64,000 bases of DNA, from assembly GCA_018806985.1 (NCBI GenBank), contig JADANN010000468.1, forward strand, positions 3,235,072 to 3,299,071. The letters are read 5' to 3'. Both the position numbers and the translations under genes were made by a program. Positions 45,658-58,600 of the stretch are shown here, piece after piece. Each line of letters opens with the position of its first letter. The first letter of the stretch is position 1. Source of the DNA: Angiostrongylus vasorum (taxonomy: Eukaryota; Nematoda; Chromadorea; Rhabditida; Metastrongylidae). The notes below the pieces were generated by a model, which was not told where the DNA came from, did not search any database, and saw only the letters and a program-made list of their open reading frames with translations.

Positions 45658-48600
45658 ATGTCATCGTCGCTTGTTGAGGACTATGAACGAATTCAGAAAG
45701 GTGGCACTAAAGCATGGGAGGAAACTTTTCTGGCAAGTGTGAAACTGTGTTATTATGTGAAATGCAACCACAGTCATGCTAAGATATTTGCTCAACTTCA
45801 GCTTAATTGGGTTCATTGCTAATTAAGGCTCCCCAGAGCAATCTCGTTGACCGGTGATTGCTGATGGCACTGGTAGGCAGAAAACTAGATAAGAGAAAGG
45901 CGAAACAAAGAACCCGTGTGGCGTGGTGGTGAACGAGTTAGCCATCGTACAGGGAAATAGCGTGTTCGTTCCCCACCGCAGACACTTGTGGTTCAGAGTT
46001 TTGCAGATATCTCAGCATCATTGTGGTTGTGTCTGTTGTTTCAATGCTAACAATAGTGTGTTGCAGAGAATGCATATCAATTCGTATAAGGAAGTGGAAA
46101 ATCGCGGACTCACGACGAAGATTGCAAAAAGTATTCTGAATACGGAACGTAACAGATACATTGATGTGCTCCCATTTGATCAGTGTCGAATTGTGCTTGG
46201 TTCTAACGCGAACGGTCAGGATTCGTACATCAATGCTTCACCAGTTTCTATTAGACGAGCACATAGAAACTACATACTAGCACAGGTACGTATGATGATG
46301 TTTTCCAGTGTTTTACATTAGTTTCCTTCCACCATCGTTCTGCCTGAAGTGTTATAGGGACCACTGGAGAACACTTGCAATGATTTTTGGCAGATGGTAT
46401 GGGAACAAAAGGTACCAGCAGTGATCATGCTTAACAGAATCGTGGAAAACGGTCGCGATAAGTAAGTTATTGTGAAATGGTTTGTACTGGTTGTTAAACG
46501 TACTAAGTGAATGACTTTCTCTATTTATACGGTTTTCGTGCTGATTTTCCTAAGCTACTGGTTGTCTACGTAATGTCTTTGCTATGCACACAGCAATGGT
46601 TTGATTCTTTTAGATGTGCCACCTACTTTCCATTAGAAACTGGACATAAGGTCGAGTTCAACGACTTCGCTGTTGAATTAGAAAAAGAGGAGCAGCATCA
46701 GAACTTTGTTGTGAGAAAACTCCGCCTGAAAAAGATTAGCGAAGGAGACGGTTAGTGTTGGAGCGTTTTTTCACATTTTCTAAATTTTTTCTTATGTCGA
46801 TTCTTTCTACTATTGTTTTTTATTTTTTCAGTTTCTGGACGGGCAGTCCTACACGTGCAATATACGGAGTGGCCGGATTTTGGTGTTCCTGCTTCGACTA
46901 GATGTTTTCTGAATATGCTTAAGTTTGTTAAAGGTATATTTCAATTACTTTCTGGTATTCGGACTAACTAATTGTTCATATACTTTAATGCTTTATATAA
47001 AAAACAGGTGAACATTAACAACTTTCTCATAGCATAAATTTTCTGTTCGGTTAATGTAGTGTGGATTGTGATGCACATTCCATTGAATTACATAATGGTG
47101 TGCTAGTAGCTCCATAATACCATAGTTAAATTGATTTTTTACATTTGTTTCACTTGTGTGTTTGCCGTTTCTGAAGAAAAATATACCTAAAACTTAGAGC
47201 CCGACGCCCACTTTTTCGTTGCACGCATTGTGATTTGAAACCAACTCATACTGGTTAAAGTCTTGATTATTTTTCTAGCAAAGTGGTTCATGTTGGACAA
47301 AATCTGTGGGATGTGCAAAGACAGTGAGGAAAACCCCTCTGTGGCCAAATAAAAGGCCGCAAATAAGCGACTTGATGTCGATTCACGCTAGGTGCCGTAT
47401 CCATCATATATAAGTGGAATCACTCATTTCGGAGTCTAAGTGTTAATGTGCACCTAGCGGTTTAGGTTGAACATTTGTACATATTATTTTATCTCAGATC
47501 AGAATGTGCTCAGTACGTTCGATGACGAGCCACCTTGTGTCGTACACTGCTCCGCTGGCATCGGGCGATCAGGGACGTTTATCATTGTGGACGGAGTTTT
47601 ACGCATGGTTTATTTCTTTACGAATTTCATTGCTATTATGTTACTGCTAAAATATAGTGGATATGATATACTTCTGCAGGTTTTGTTTCTCATTAAAATT
47701 CATGAGTTTTTACGGCCACATTTTAGATTGAACTGGGCATACCGGACTCCGAAATTTCTCTCAATGATCTGCTTGTGGATCTCAGATGGTGAGATGAATT
47801 TTCTGGCTAGCCTACTAATATGCATACCATCGAAATTTGTTTTTCTTTCAGTCAACGTTTTGGGTTGATTCAAACACCGCAACAGCTTATGTTCAGTTGG
47901 CATGCCATTATTGATGCTCTCCAACAACGGAATGTAAGGGTTGGAACAAACTTGTTAAACAAGACTACTATCTATAAGTTTTAATGAAGTGCGAAAAAAA
48001 TATGCTGCTAGTATATTAACTTCGTGAATTACCCCTGTAGTTTGTTTTCGCAGGTTTCGCATAAATTTCAATCAAATTCTGCCATCAATGGGGCCGATGT
48101 GGACGTGAAAGCGTCTGGAGATAGACCTTCGTCGATTGACAGAAAAGGTAAACGAAAAACTGACGAGAAAGAAGAGGACTGTGTTGATGACCGCTTGGCA
48201 AAGAGGTGGGTGAGGTACACACTTATGTATTTCGAACCATTTCTGGGAAAGTTTTTTTTACACCTGTGGAAAAGGGAAAATGTTTATAAAAAAGCTAGTT
48301 GCATGCCTTTCATTACATTATAAAAGTATTTTCTTTTCATTTTGGATAAGAATAGGAAATGCTTTCGGAGAACTATGTGTATGCCATTGATTATATATTT
48401 ATGTTGGGGTGCCGGCTTTGTTGTCAGGAGAAATCTCGGTGATGCCTGCTCTGCATGTATTCTGCAAGCTTCTAAACTATAGTTGTTTGTCGTCACTTTT
48501 TATTTACTGCTTATTCTTTTTTTAATGACAGGGTATTATGTCAAATATAACCATAATGATGCTAAGGTATTTGCAAAACTCCGGACCGCTGGTGTCTGAG

Positions 48601-51600
48601 GTGGGGACCGAACACGCTATTACCCTTTCCGAGCGCTAACGCATTAACCACCACCACACCATTATAGTCCTTCGTTTCGCCTTTCTCTTAGCTGTGTTAT
48701 TGACCTATAGGTACTATCAGCAATCACTCGTCAACGGGATTGATCTGGGGAGCACAAATCGGCATAGAAACCAGTTAATCTGAAGCTGTGGTATAAGTCA
48801 CAATATCTGGAGTTTTGCAAATACTTCGGGATCATTATGACTGTATTGTTGTTTTTATTGTGTAAATCAAAGAATTTAATTGAAATGTGTCGTTTTTTCC
48901 TTGAGTTCTTCGTCCTTCACGCGCCACTACTCCGTAGAAACTGAGGGTTTGTTTTTCCCTGCGTTTATATGAGTGTTTTCCATGTTATCTTCAACACATT
49001 CGTAACCACATTTTCTTGTTGTTGCCTGCGATGTGGAGCAAAGCTTCACGTTTATCATCGTACAGTACCATTCACAAGTGGCTGCGTACTTTTGGACCCT
49101 TGCACTCACAATAACTGCTTTCCCTTTTCCATGTTTTTCTCTGTAGTTTCATTCCTTGCACTTTTTTCAGTAGTTTCTACTTCTATTTTTACAATATATT
49201 CTCTCTGTTCTTCCTTATGTTTTTCAATACGCTGTGAAACATTCTCTTTTCTTGTACGTGGTCAGAAAACGTGCCCATCATCAAGTCATTTTTGTTGGTT
49301 CCTACTAATTTTCCATAACATGTTTAGGAATTGTTGTGGTATTTTCTATATCCACGCATTCCATAACCATTCATTAAAGAGGCGATACGGGGAAAAACGA
49401 TCACTGATCGACTAAAAAATTGATTTTACAAGTTTGATTCATTTTGGCGGATTAGTATTGGCTTAATTTTCGACGGACTCCACATCAAGCATTGGAAGGA
49501 AGAAGCTGAAGAAGCCGAGGGTAATGAGAAGGACTTTGTTCTCCTTTTCGAAGATTGAAGAAAAAAGGATGGAAGGTTCAAGACGAAGGTGGTGAAGATT
49601 ATGTTGGCCATGAGTGGTCACATATCGTGATACCCCACGATTCCTGGATTTTCCGTGACACTCACGACTGAATTCGGCTGTCTGTGCTTGAAGTGGAGCC
49701 AGATACACGTTTAAGAAATATTTATGGCTTTCGCGATGGAATTATGAAGGAGAAACATATACAATCAAAGACCTGTTACGAAAGCAAAATTCTGACGAGA
49801 TGAAAATATTAATTGGTGCCTGCCTTCGGATGTGAATTTACTAGACGCCTAACGTAGGGATTTTACTGGAGCTCCTGTTCTATCTTTTTTGCATACGCTC
49901 CTGCTAGGTCCAGTTTGATGACAAGGACGTGTTAACCTGTAACAAAACATGTACAAACAAGAACTATGGTTGCACTTGACGTCGACCAGAGTAGAGGTCA
50001 CTTCCGGATTAGAGGCATGACTGAGTTAGCAGTGTTGAAGCTTAGACGATATTTGCTTCATGAATGCACCCTCATAGTGTACCCGTAACTGGTACCGATA
50101 ATAGTGTATCGTCCAGTGAAGGTTTTCTCGGAAGATTCATTTCATAGTTACTTGAAAGAAGACCATTTAAAGATGCAGGAGCTGCATCCGACAGAAACTA
50201 CTAAGTGGGCTACTGAAGGCGTAACAGAGCTCTATGGTGATGGCTTTGATAGAAATGTAGAGATAGTGGTGTACACACTGCATGCTTGTAGAAGTTGCAA
50301 ATTGTGGAGATTTTATACTGCAATTTTTTTGAGTACGATGTTTAAAGTGTCGTTGGAAAGTACGAGAATAAAAGCTAAGAGTTGTAACGCTTCTAACCAT
50401 ACACTAAAAAACAGTGATGAACGCGCACTCAACGCCTAGTCGTCGGTGCTGCAAACACATCTATAAACACCTTGTCTAGCACCACACCGGTCCAACACCA
50501 CTTAAAGAGAACATGTCAGTCACTGCAAAGGTATCACAGAGAAGTTGGCAAAAGAAACAACCGAAAAGTGGTGTGTGACTCGTGCATTCCGCTGTGCCTC
50601 ACCCGTGAAAGAGTTATCTGTGACTCATACCATCGTAAGTGCTTCTAATATTACAGAAGAATGATTTAGTACTTATTTAATATGTTTCTAGTAACGGGTC
50701 AGGACAAGTTTAAATGCAATTCTTTAGTCAGTACAAAACTGAAGAGGATTGGGTTGACGGTGCAGTTTCCATGATTTATATTGTTACTTGTTTTTTCCTT
50801 AATTTAGTGCTCCTTTGAAGAGTTAATTGGTTTCGAAAGTGACTTTTTTCGCAAACTTTTTTGCAGTACTGTACACCAGAATGTGCAAATTCCAGGCTTT
50901 TTAGCTGTTGATATTTATCATGTTCATAATCCGTTGAAAATCCCCGTGCCCCAGACTCACCAAGCCTTCCATCCGTCAGCAAATTGGTAGCAGACTTGTT
51001 TGGGAGGACAGCAACACTGGCTGGACACATCGTTAGAGTAACGCGAGTCATCATAAAGACCAGATAAGCATTCAGTCACCGCCAACGATGCTCGATGAAG
51101 TCGAAGGAATGTCTGTTTCACAGGGATTGAGCAACGCCTAGAGCTTTATCCTTTTTATGAGCATAGTAGTCGTATGTTTGCTGTGGGATAGTATTCCTCG
51201 CGGTCTTTGTCTAGATGCTGTGCTTGTTAAGTCCACCTGGCTAATTTGGCGTAGATTTTTTAATTAACTTTTTTATGCACTATTTTCGAGCAACTTTTCT
51301 TTCGTTGCGTTGGTAGAAGAGGAAATTAGCTAAAACTCTAAATGCATAGCTTATTGTTTGGATAAGTTTTTTAGTCATATTAAAACGATGCAAGAAGCTC
51401 GTTGTGAAACAAGTTGCTCCTTGACCTAACTCAAGACCGTCTTTACATTCGTATTGTTTGCTTGTTTGTTTGTTCGTGTCTTTATCGAAGTAATGTACGT
51501 TTGTGTGTGCGCATATACTCATGTGTATAGTGTTTGTGAACGTATGTGTATCTCTTTCGTTCTACTTCTTTCAGACAACTATCACTTTTACTGTTTTATT

Positions 51601-51876
51601 CGCTGATCCATGTTAGCGAGTCAATAGATGGATGGTAATGTACTTGGATAGCGATGTTTTAAGGCGTTGTGAGCAGAAAGACGGTTTGAAGTGATGTGAT
51701 TCAGACGTGAAATGGTGGCTCGTATGGTGGCTCGTAGCCGTGAATCGGAAGCCGTGCGTCGAAGTGTTGTAGGAAGTCTCTCTAACCAACTGGGATTGAG
51801 TCGTAGTTCGTTGTTCGCCGCTAGTGGTGCCCTCATTTTCGCAGTAGTAGTCGGCTATTACGTTTACAAACGATGA
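45658..51876 (+). CDS. ER tail-anchored protein tyrosine phosphatase (PTPN1/PTPN2 type)
   Basis: Removes phosphate from tyrosines, probably at the ER surface. Exons: 45658-45732, 46067-46285, 46358-46461, 46614-46750, 46832-46933, 47498-47607, 47727-47788, 47852-47933, 48054-48205 and 51705-51876 (TGA). All phases agree. Landmarks are [43 protein letters not shown], the WPD loop ([10 protein letters not shown]), the P-loop [11 protein letters not shown] with catalytic Cys, and the Q-loop [12 protein letters not shown] charged linker ([16 protein letters not shown]) leads to the last exon, which encodes a 17-18-residue hydrophobic segment ([13 protein letters not shown]) before a final KR, a tail anchor like that of PTP1B. 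The first intron uses a GC donor (CTG|gcaagt). A TTTCAG at 45579-45584 is a likely trans-splice site. The last intron is 3.5 kb and holds repeats. Confidence 0.9.
45772..46030 (+). repeat. Element B copy 7
   Basis: Sense copy with gcgtggtggtgaacgagtt and the B-box-like gcgtgttcgttcccc. The right end tttgcagatatctcagcatc and a weak inverted left end are visible. It fills most of the first intron of the phosphatase gene. Confidence 0.65.
48515..48850 (-). repeat. Element B copy 8 with inverted ends
   Basis: Antisense. Left end atgatgctaaggtatttgca and right end tgcaaatacttcgggatcat are inverted copies. It lies in the last intron of the phosphatase gene. Confidence 0.7.
48850..50900. other. Phosphatase intron, unclassified
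   Basis: Several open frames, for example near 49.55-49.8 kb ([20 protein letters not shown]) and 50.1-50.4 kb, read like decayed coding sequence. They have stops and no recognisable family, and may be remnants of an unidentified element. Confidence 0.3.
50930..51156 (+). repeat. SINE family A copy 8 (head lost)
   Basis: The tRNA-like head is missing or unrecognisable; the core from ctcaccaagccttccatcc and the tail to gcaacgcctagagctttatc remain. Confidence 0.7.
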
Positions 51877-52619
51877 TGTATTATATCTTGTTTTTGAATC
51901 AGAGTGGCTACGTTTTGCTGCTTTTTTTACTGCACTGAGTTGTTCTTTCTACAAACAAAACTACTACAGTAGTTGCCTATTAGTGGTGTATCTGAAGTGA
52001 ACGGCAGTTATGGAAAAACTGGAGTAATTGGTTGTAAATTGCATTTGATTGTTAGGTTGTTAAGCTTTTCCGTTTAGTCGCTTCTATTGTTGAACTGATA
52101 CCATGTGTATCTTCCTCTTCCTTGTAGGATTATTATTCACCGTTTTCGATATGCTAGAGTTTTATCTCATCCTCTCTCATTTCAATTGGCTTATTCCGGC
52201 TACTGTCCGCTTTATTTCCTTGTTTTTATCATTGTTCTGTTAATCTCAGCTCTTTACTACCATTCCTTTTATTTGATGGAATTAGTTTTTATTTGGTGAT
52301 GGTAATGCCCACTTATTTCCCATTGCTCAATTATTCCTTTTTTTAACATTTATCCACCTTAACGTATTGTCACTTAGGGCGTGGTGACTATGTTAATAGG
52401 GCCTTATGTTCTTTACTCGTTATCACTCATTAAATTTTTTTTGGTATTTTTTCATGCGATTGCGGTGAGCACTTATTTGCGTAGTTTTCAGTAGTAAATT
52501 TTTATTTCTTGTTCTAATATCTCTACGTCATATTACGTCTGCACGCATTTTTTACTTTTCTTTTCTATGTAATTTTAGTCCTGAGCTCTTAAACAACCTA
52601 TGTATCCTTTGCAGTTTTC

Positions 52620-55600
52620 ATGTTTGGTTCAAGCTCCTCTTTTGGAGCGAAGCCATCGATTTTCGGTAGTGCACCGACAAGCACCACATCGGCCACATCA
52701 AACGTCGAAGATATTGCTGTAGATGGTTCACCGGATGATACTGTACAGGTCTTGCGGTTCAGTCCCAATACGAACGAAAAGCCGTTGTTAGCGGCAGGAA
52801 GTTGGGATGGCGTGAGTATGATGAGCTTTCGGTTTCCACTGATGTGTTTGTGCTAATTTTTTGAACACAATGGTTCTTTCTACCAACTTTTGTTGTGGGT
52901 TACATCAGGTATCGGTTGTAATTTCGAGATAATTATTTATTTTTTTATCCATTCCCGAAGTGTATTCGAAATTCTGAATTTCTACAAAACACTACGTGAC
53001 CTGTGACTCAGGTACAGAAGGTTTTCACTGAGAAGTATAATCCGAAGAACCTAGAGAGGTAGTACTAAGAGTACACATGAAACGCGTGTCAAGGGCCCGT
53101 GTAGCGTAGTGGTTAAAAGTGCCTTACAAACATAAGGGGGTCGTTAGTTGGTTGATCTCCGGGCTAATCAATCCCACCACCCCCTCTGGGTCAGCATACT
53201 AGTTCCAGATGTCTGACAGGCTAATAATGTTGGTTTGATACATCGGAAGAGTACCGCAAGTCATTTTGTATACATGGTGATTGTGTAATGATTGACTCAT
53301 CTTCCATGGATTTGTCGAAGCGGAGAGCTTTATCTCTTATCCTGATTCATGATATATATATATATATATATATAGTGATTTTTTGAGAAGTTAGGTGAAA
53401 ATTAGAGATTTGTTGTGAACAGAGGTATTTCGAAAAAAGAATTGTTTTCAGCTAGAAGGTTTAAATTCATATATCAAGAAAAAAATCTGCAACGGCTGGC
53501 TATTAGATTGTCGACAATATAAGGTTTTACGAATGGCTAATCAGAAGTAAAATCACATTCTTTTTGCGCATAACATGGAAGATTATTATTTTACCTACTA
53601 TAGACACCGAAATGAAAACAAACAATTTCAGTCCAACCACCGTTCACATGAAATACGCGCTCGTTTGCATCACAGAAAAAAGTGGGTGGTTTTTAGGCTA
53701 TTTTTCTATCCTCGTTAAACTGAGTGCTTTAGAATGCATTTGCGCTGTTAAGCTTTTTGAATTAACACAATCTTATCAGAACATGGTTGCGAAGCCAAAA
53801 AAATACCCTTGGTATCGTGGTGGCAGTTGAAGAATCCGAAAAGAAAACTGGAAATAGATTGCCATAGAGACACTACTAGGAGGAACTTTTGAGGTTTATT
53901 ATATTATTGTTAGGTTGACCCATAAGTAGTGACTTTGAACAACAACTTTGCAGCGTAATAATTCGACACAAGTACAACTTGAGAATCAATCGAATTTACT
54001 CCTTTTTAGTAATAAAGACGAGTGTCAGACTTCATCATGGCGATGTAGCTGCCATTCATTAAATTCTTTCGGTATTCATTTTTGGGAGCTTTTCTTATAC
54101 CTTTGAAATGGTGGCGAAAAATTGTAAACCTGGCTAATGCTGATTTCTTCTGCGACTTCTTGAATATTTTCTAGAGGCTAAGTTTCGACTATCCCTTCCG
54201 AAAGTCATCAACTACCGATGACCCACGACCTTCTTCCTCATGAAAAGTTTTATCCCTCATACGAAGATTTTCGAATCGTCTGCGCACTGTGCGCTCTTCA
54301 ACGCTTCCTCGACCCCTTGCTGTTATGAGATTTCGAATTGCTACAGTTGCTGAACTTTGAATTCATGAAGCAAAACGATTTTTTGACTTGAGGATCTAAT
54401 TTTAACCATCCTAAAATCACTGTGTGGATTAGGTTCTGGGAAAATCACTGCCGAATAAGTAGTTCAGCAAGGAAGTAAAGGTTGAAATGATGTGGCACAC
54501 CAGCGCTACCAAGAAATATTTGTTGCAAAGTGCTTTGTAAAATCTGTGATGGAGTTTCAATATTTTCCCTAAGAAGGGTTATGGTAATAAAAATAACAGT
54601 GGTAATTTATTCATAAAGAAGGCTTAAAAATTCCCAAAAAGGGGAATTCAATAACGGTAAGTACATAGAGAGGAATATGATACGAGAGGTCCAGATCTTA
54701 TAAAAAAACAAGTGGGACTATTCTATTTCTAACTAGGCAAAGAAGGATATATTTTTCTGAATTGTGGTTCTTGTACCTACCATCCTAGCAGGGGCGCGTA
54801 TAGCGCAGTGGTCGGAGACGCTCTGCAGTACACACGTGATCACTCCCCGCGCCCAAGGCCCACTAAGCCTTCCATCCCTCCGGCGTCGGTCTTAGTACCA
54901 GACTTGTTTAGGAGGATAGTGGCACTGACTAAATACATCAGTAAGCCACCGCGAGTTATTATAAAGGCCAGGCATGCATTCAGTCACCTCCAGCGATGTT
55001 TAATGGACTCGAAACATGGCGCATCCCTCAGGGATTTATCAACGCCGAGACATTTATCCTTTTTTTTCTTACCATCCTATATCTTTCCACTCTTTAGACA
55101 TTTATGATTTTTTTGTAAAGGAAGATCACCGGTTATCTGTACTACTGCCAAGATGTGATGTGTAATTTTTCAACAGTTTTGTTTCAAAATTGTTCCAAGA
55201 CATGGTGACAGATTGGTTGTTACTACTAGATTGGATTCTATTAAGAGAGCATATCTTCCGTCTGAATCGTTAAGTAAACATTTTTTGACCACTGGAAGGA
55301 GAGACTGGGTAGATATGGAGAAACAGTTGTAGTCGCACTTGGAAGCCACCAAAATCAACACTGTTTATGGAAATGACGGTATATTGCATCCTGTAGGATA
55401 TAGACATTCTGAATAGCTATAAAATTGCTGTCATGAAAGAACACAATGATGTGGTCATTCAAGTGTCCGTGTATGTATAGGTCACCATTTGAATAATCTA
55501 AAATGTAATGTGAAATCGTTGGTTAGGTTTTTCTTTAATTAGTAACATTGATATCAGAGGGCTTTTTTGGACATCCGAAGTGAAAGGTCGTGCACTTTTC

Positions 55601-58600
55601 ATTTCATTGACAAGCGAATAATAGTTTACAAAGGTTTCCGTTCGGCTGACGTATCGGCGTTTTCGCCTTCTTTAGGGAATCACTCGAGTCGGTATTCACA
55701 GCCACTTATTCTTGCGATCTAGGTCTTTATAGCCGTATCAAGTCGAATCTACGAAGTAGTTATCAAGGAACTTGAAAAATTAGTCGGCTGGAGAAAGGTC
55801 TTTTATGTTTGGTTGCTCAGCCAGCGATTCGTAACCGAACTCGTTATACTTCTGCAGCGTTAGTTGTGCAACATGTAGTTGAGCCTTGTGGTGTAAGTAA
55901 GTTTGATCATCTCTACTAGCCAGTGATAGATAGGTAGGCCTCTATACTTGATGATTTCACCAACTTTATAACAGTACTTCTGGGTTGCTTTTTCTCTCAT
56001 TGAAATTCGGAATGCTGTACTAGATTATCTCGCCAGCAGACCAGACAGTCATCATAACTCCGTTTGGTTCAAACCAGGGTTTGGAAAATCACGCCTCATC
56101 ATGGGATCGAGAAATCCGTTCTTCGGTTACGTGCAAGAAGCGGGGATCAGGCTATAGCGATCTTGCTGCTCTTAGTTCATTTCATACGGAACTCATTTTT
56201 CACCTTTCCACAAATGTGTTAACAACCTACTGACTAGTTTCTAGAAGGTCAGCTTCGATCAATGTTTTCAGGCAGTTGCCAGTTCCCAGTAGTTATCGTC
56301 GACCTTCTTTATCATGAGAAATTATATCTGTGGTGAAGAACTCGAATCATCCGCACACTTCGCATTCGAAAGCGATTGAGTGGCTTCATGCTGCGATAAC
56401 ATTTCAAGATGTCTGTGGAGAAGTAGGGCGCGTGCAGTGCGATCCATTCTTTACGTCAAATGCTTGACACATCCCTAAGGGACACGGCAAACGCTTTATC
56501 CCATTTTGCTTTTTTTTGTCTGAGGTGCTACGACCAAGTTTAACTGATGAAGCAATGCAATGCAATCTGCACATTTTCTGCGCATTAAGTTGACCAGCAT
56601 AACTCGTTTTAAATTAAGTGTTAGGAAAAATGTTAGCTGGCAAATAGTTAAGGAAGAGATATGGTTTAAAAAATGGCATATATTAGGAATGTATGCAGCA
56701 ACTCTGAATTATATAATTTATATGCAATCCTCATAGCGACAGAAATGGGCCATGTTTTCGAACCACTTTTTTTGGTTATCTACAAAATGAAGTTAACGAG
56801 CAAGCATTGCCAATTAGATGAAAATGCCATCGTTTCTTAGATCCTAGGAGATTCTAGACATTCTCTTTTTTCTCAAGATAAAGATGATAGTATTGAAATA
56901 CGATAATTTATTGGAATACGTGCAGAATCTGTTCAGATTGTACGGGTATGGATGGTAAACGATAATGGCCAGTGCGAAGGCAAAGCCCAGCAGAATATCC
57001 CAGCTCCAATTCTTGATCTTTCGTGGACAGACGTAAGCTTTGATTATCCGCATTCTTTTACATGTTTAATTCAGTTTTCCGAGTAATTTGCCCTAATGGA
57101 TGTTGATTTCTGTTCTGGTTCAATAATATGAAACCGCCTTATAGATGAATTACTAACTTAGTAGTTGAAGTATCATAACGTTTCTTTTTTTGCACTCTGT
57201 AGTTGGTAATACGATATATGCATTGTTTTTTAGGATGGAACGAAAATTTTCATATCCACAGGTGACAAGGAGGTTCGATTGTGGGATCTCGCTTCCAATC
57301 AGGTTGCAGTAGTTGGAACGCACGATGCACCTGTGAAAACTTGCCATTGGATAAAAGGTTTTTTCTTATGTGGTTTGCCAACTAAACAGTTCCCCATATA
57401 GCCTTTATCTACAAGAAATTATGTGATAGCAGTATGGATAGAAAGATATCTAAAAGTATCTCCCAGGATCGATTTTCTATTAACCTCCGCATTGGATTAT
57501 AAATGCGTCGTTTGCTTGTTCAACAATCGCCAATTTGTTGTACAGCGACATTTACTTGCAAGAGTAGCTAGCGTTTCGACAATATCGCCTTCTTCAGAGC
57601 CGTTTTTACGTGCCTTCCACTGAGGAAGAGAAGAAGAGCTGATTATAGTCAAGTCATCAGAGTCATCAACCACATGCGACTATAATCGGTTATTTTTCTC
57701 TTCCTCAGTGGAAGGCACGTAAAAAACGGCTCTGAAGAAGCCGATACTGCCGAAACGTTAGCTACTATTGTATTGTGTGTTTTTTGTATGGAAGTAAGTG
57801 TATGATGTGTAACAACCTCACGATAGCTGAAAAAGAAAACGACGCATCTAAAATTAGCATAAACTTAAACTCAGTGCTTATTTGTATATGCTATGTGCTT
57901 TTACTACCATATTTTTTATCAACGCATTGAGACTACTATGTTTCACCTTCATAATCTTGTTTACGTCATGTCTGATGCTTTTTATAACCTAAATTTCAGT
58001 TTAATTTTGTGAATCAAGGTAGAACGGATCTCACTATCTGTAATATTGGTAAACATTACATATTCTGTTGTCAACAGAACCAAGATTTTGTTTTTTGTAT
58101 TTTTTTCATTTCCCACAAGTTTCGCTTTAGGAAATAACTACTCTTGTTTGATGACTGGGTCATGGGACAAAACGCTGAGGTTTTGGGATATGCGGCAACT
58201 TCCAACACAGTCGTCTTTAGCAAATATAACAGTATGTTTCCATTCTTGTTGAACTTACTTCGTTTTTTGATAGAAATTCAACACCCGCATAAACGTTGGA
58301 GGCGAGTAGAAAACACAATTTGTGATCGAAATCCTATTTTATAGTTTCTTAAAACATGTGCTTCTCTTGGAGATTAGTTAGAGATGTCATGCAATAGGCA
58401 CATGATAGCTGGTCTGACCACAAGCCGAGAGAAGACCATGACTTCCACCTTTTAGGGGGTTGACAAGTTCCTAATAGACTTATCTGGAAGGACAAAAACT
58501 CTGACTTGATGCATACACCAGCACCTCCGTGGTGCTTAATAAAGTGCAGTTAAGTGCACGGAGCTTCATTAAAGGATTGGTCAACGGTCGATCATCAACA

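Larger units (their letters stand above)
57564..57766. repeat. Long imperfect palindrome with a hammerhead-like motif in each arm
   Basis: The left arm 57564-57650 and right arm 57678-57766 are inverted copies over about 88 bases with a few mismatches and small gaps, separated by a spacer of 27 bases. The best block is acgtgccttccactgaggaa with its complement. It lies in RAE1 intron 3. Confidence 0.85.

Noticed and set aside
50104..50439. A 111-codon open frame inside the phosphatase intron as a nested gene
   Set aside because: No recognisable domain and no transcription or splice evidence in the sequence.
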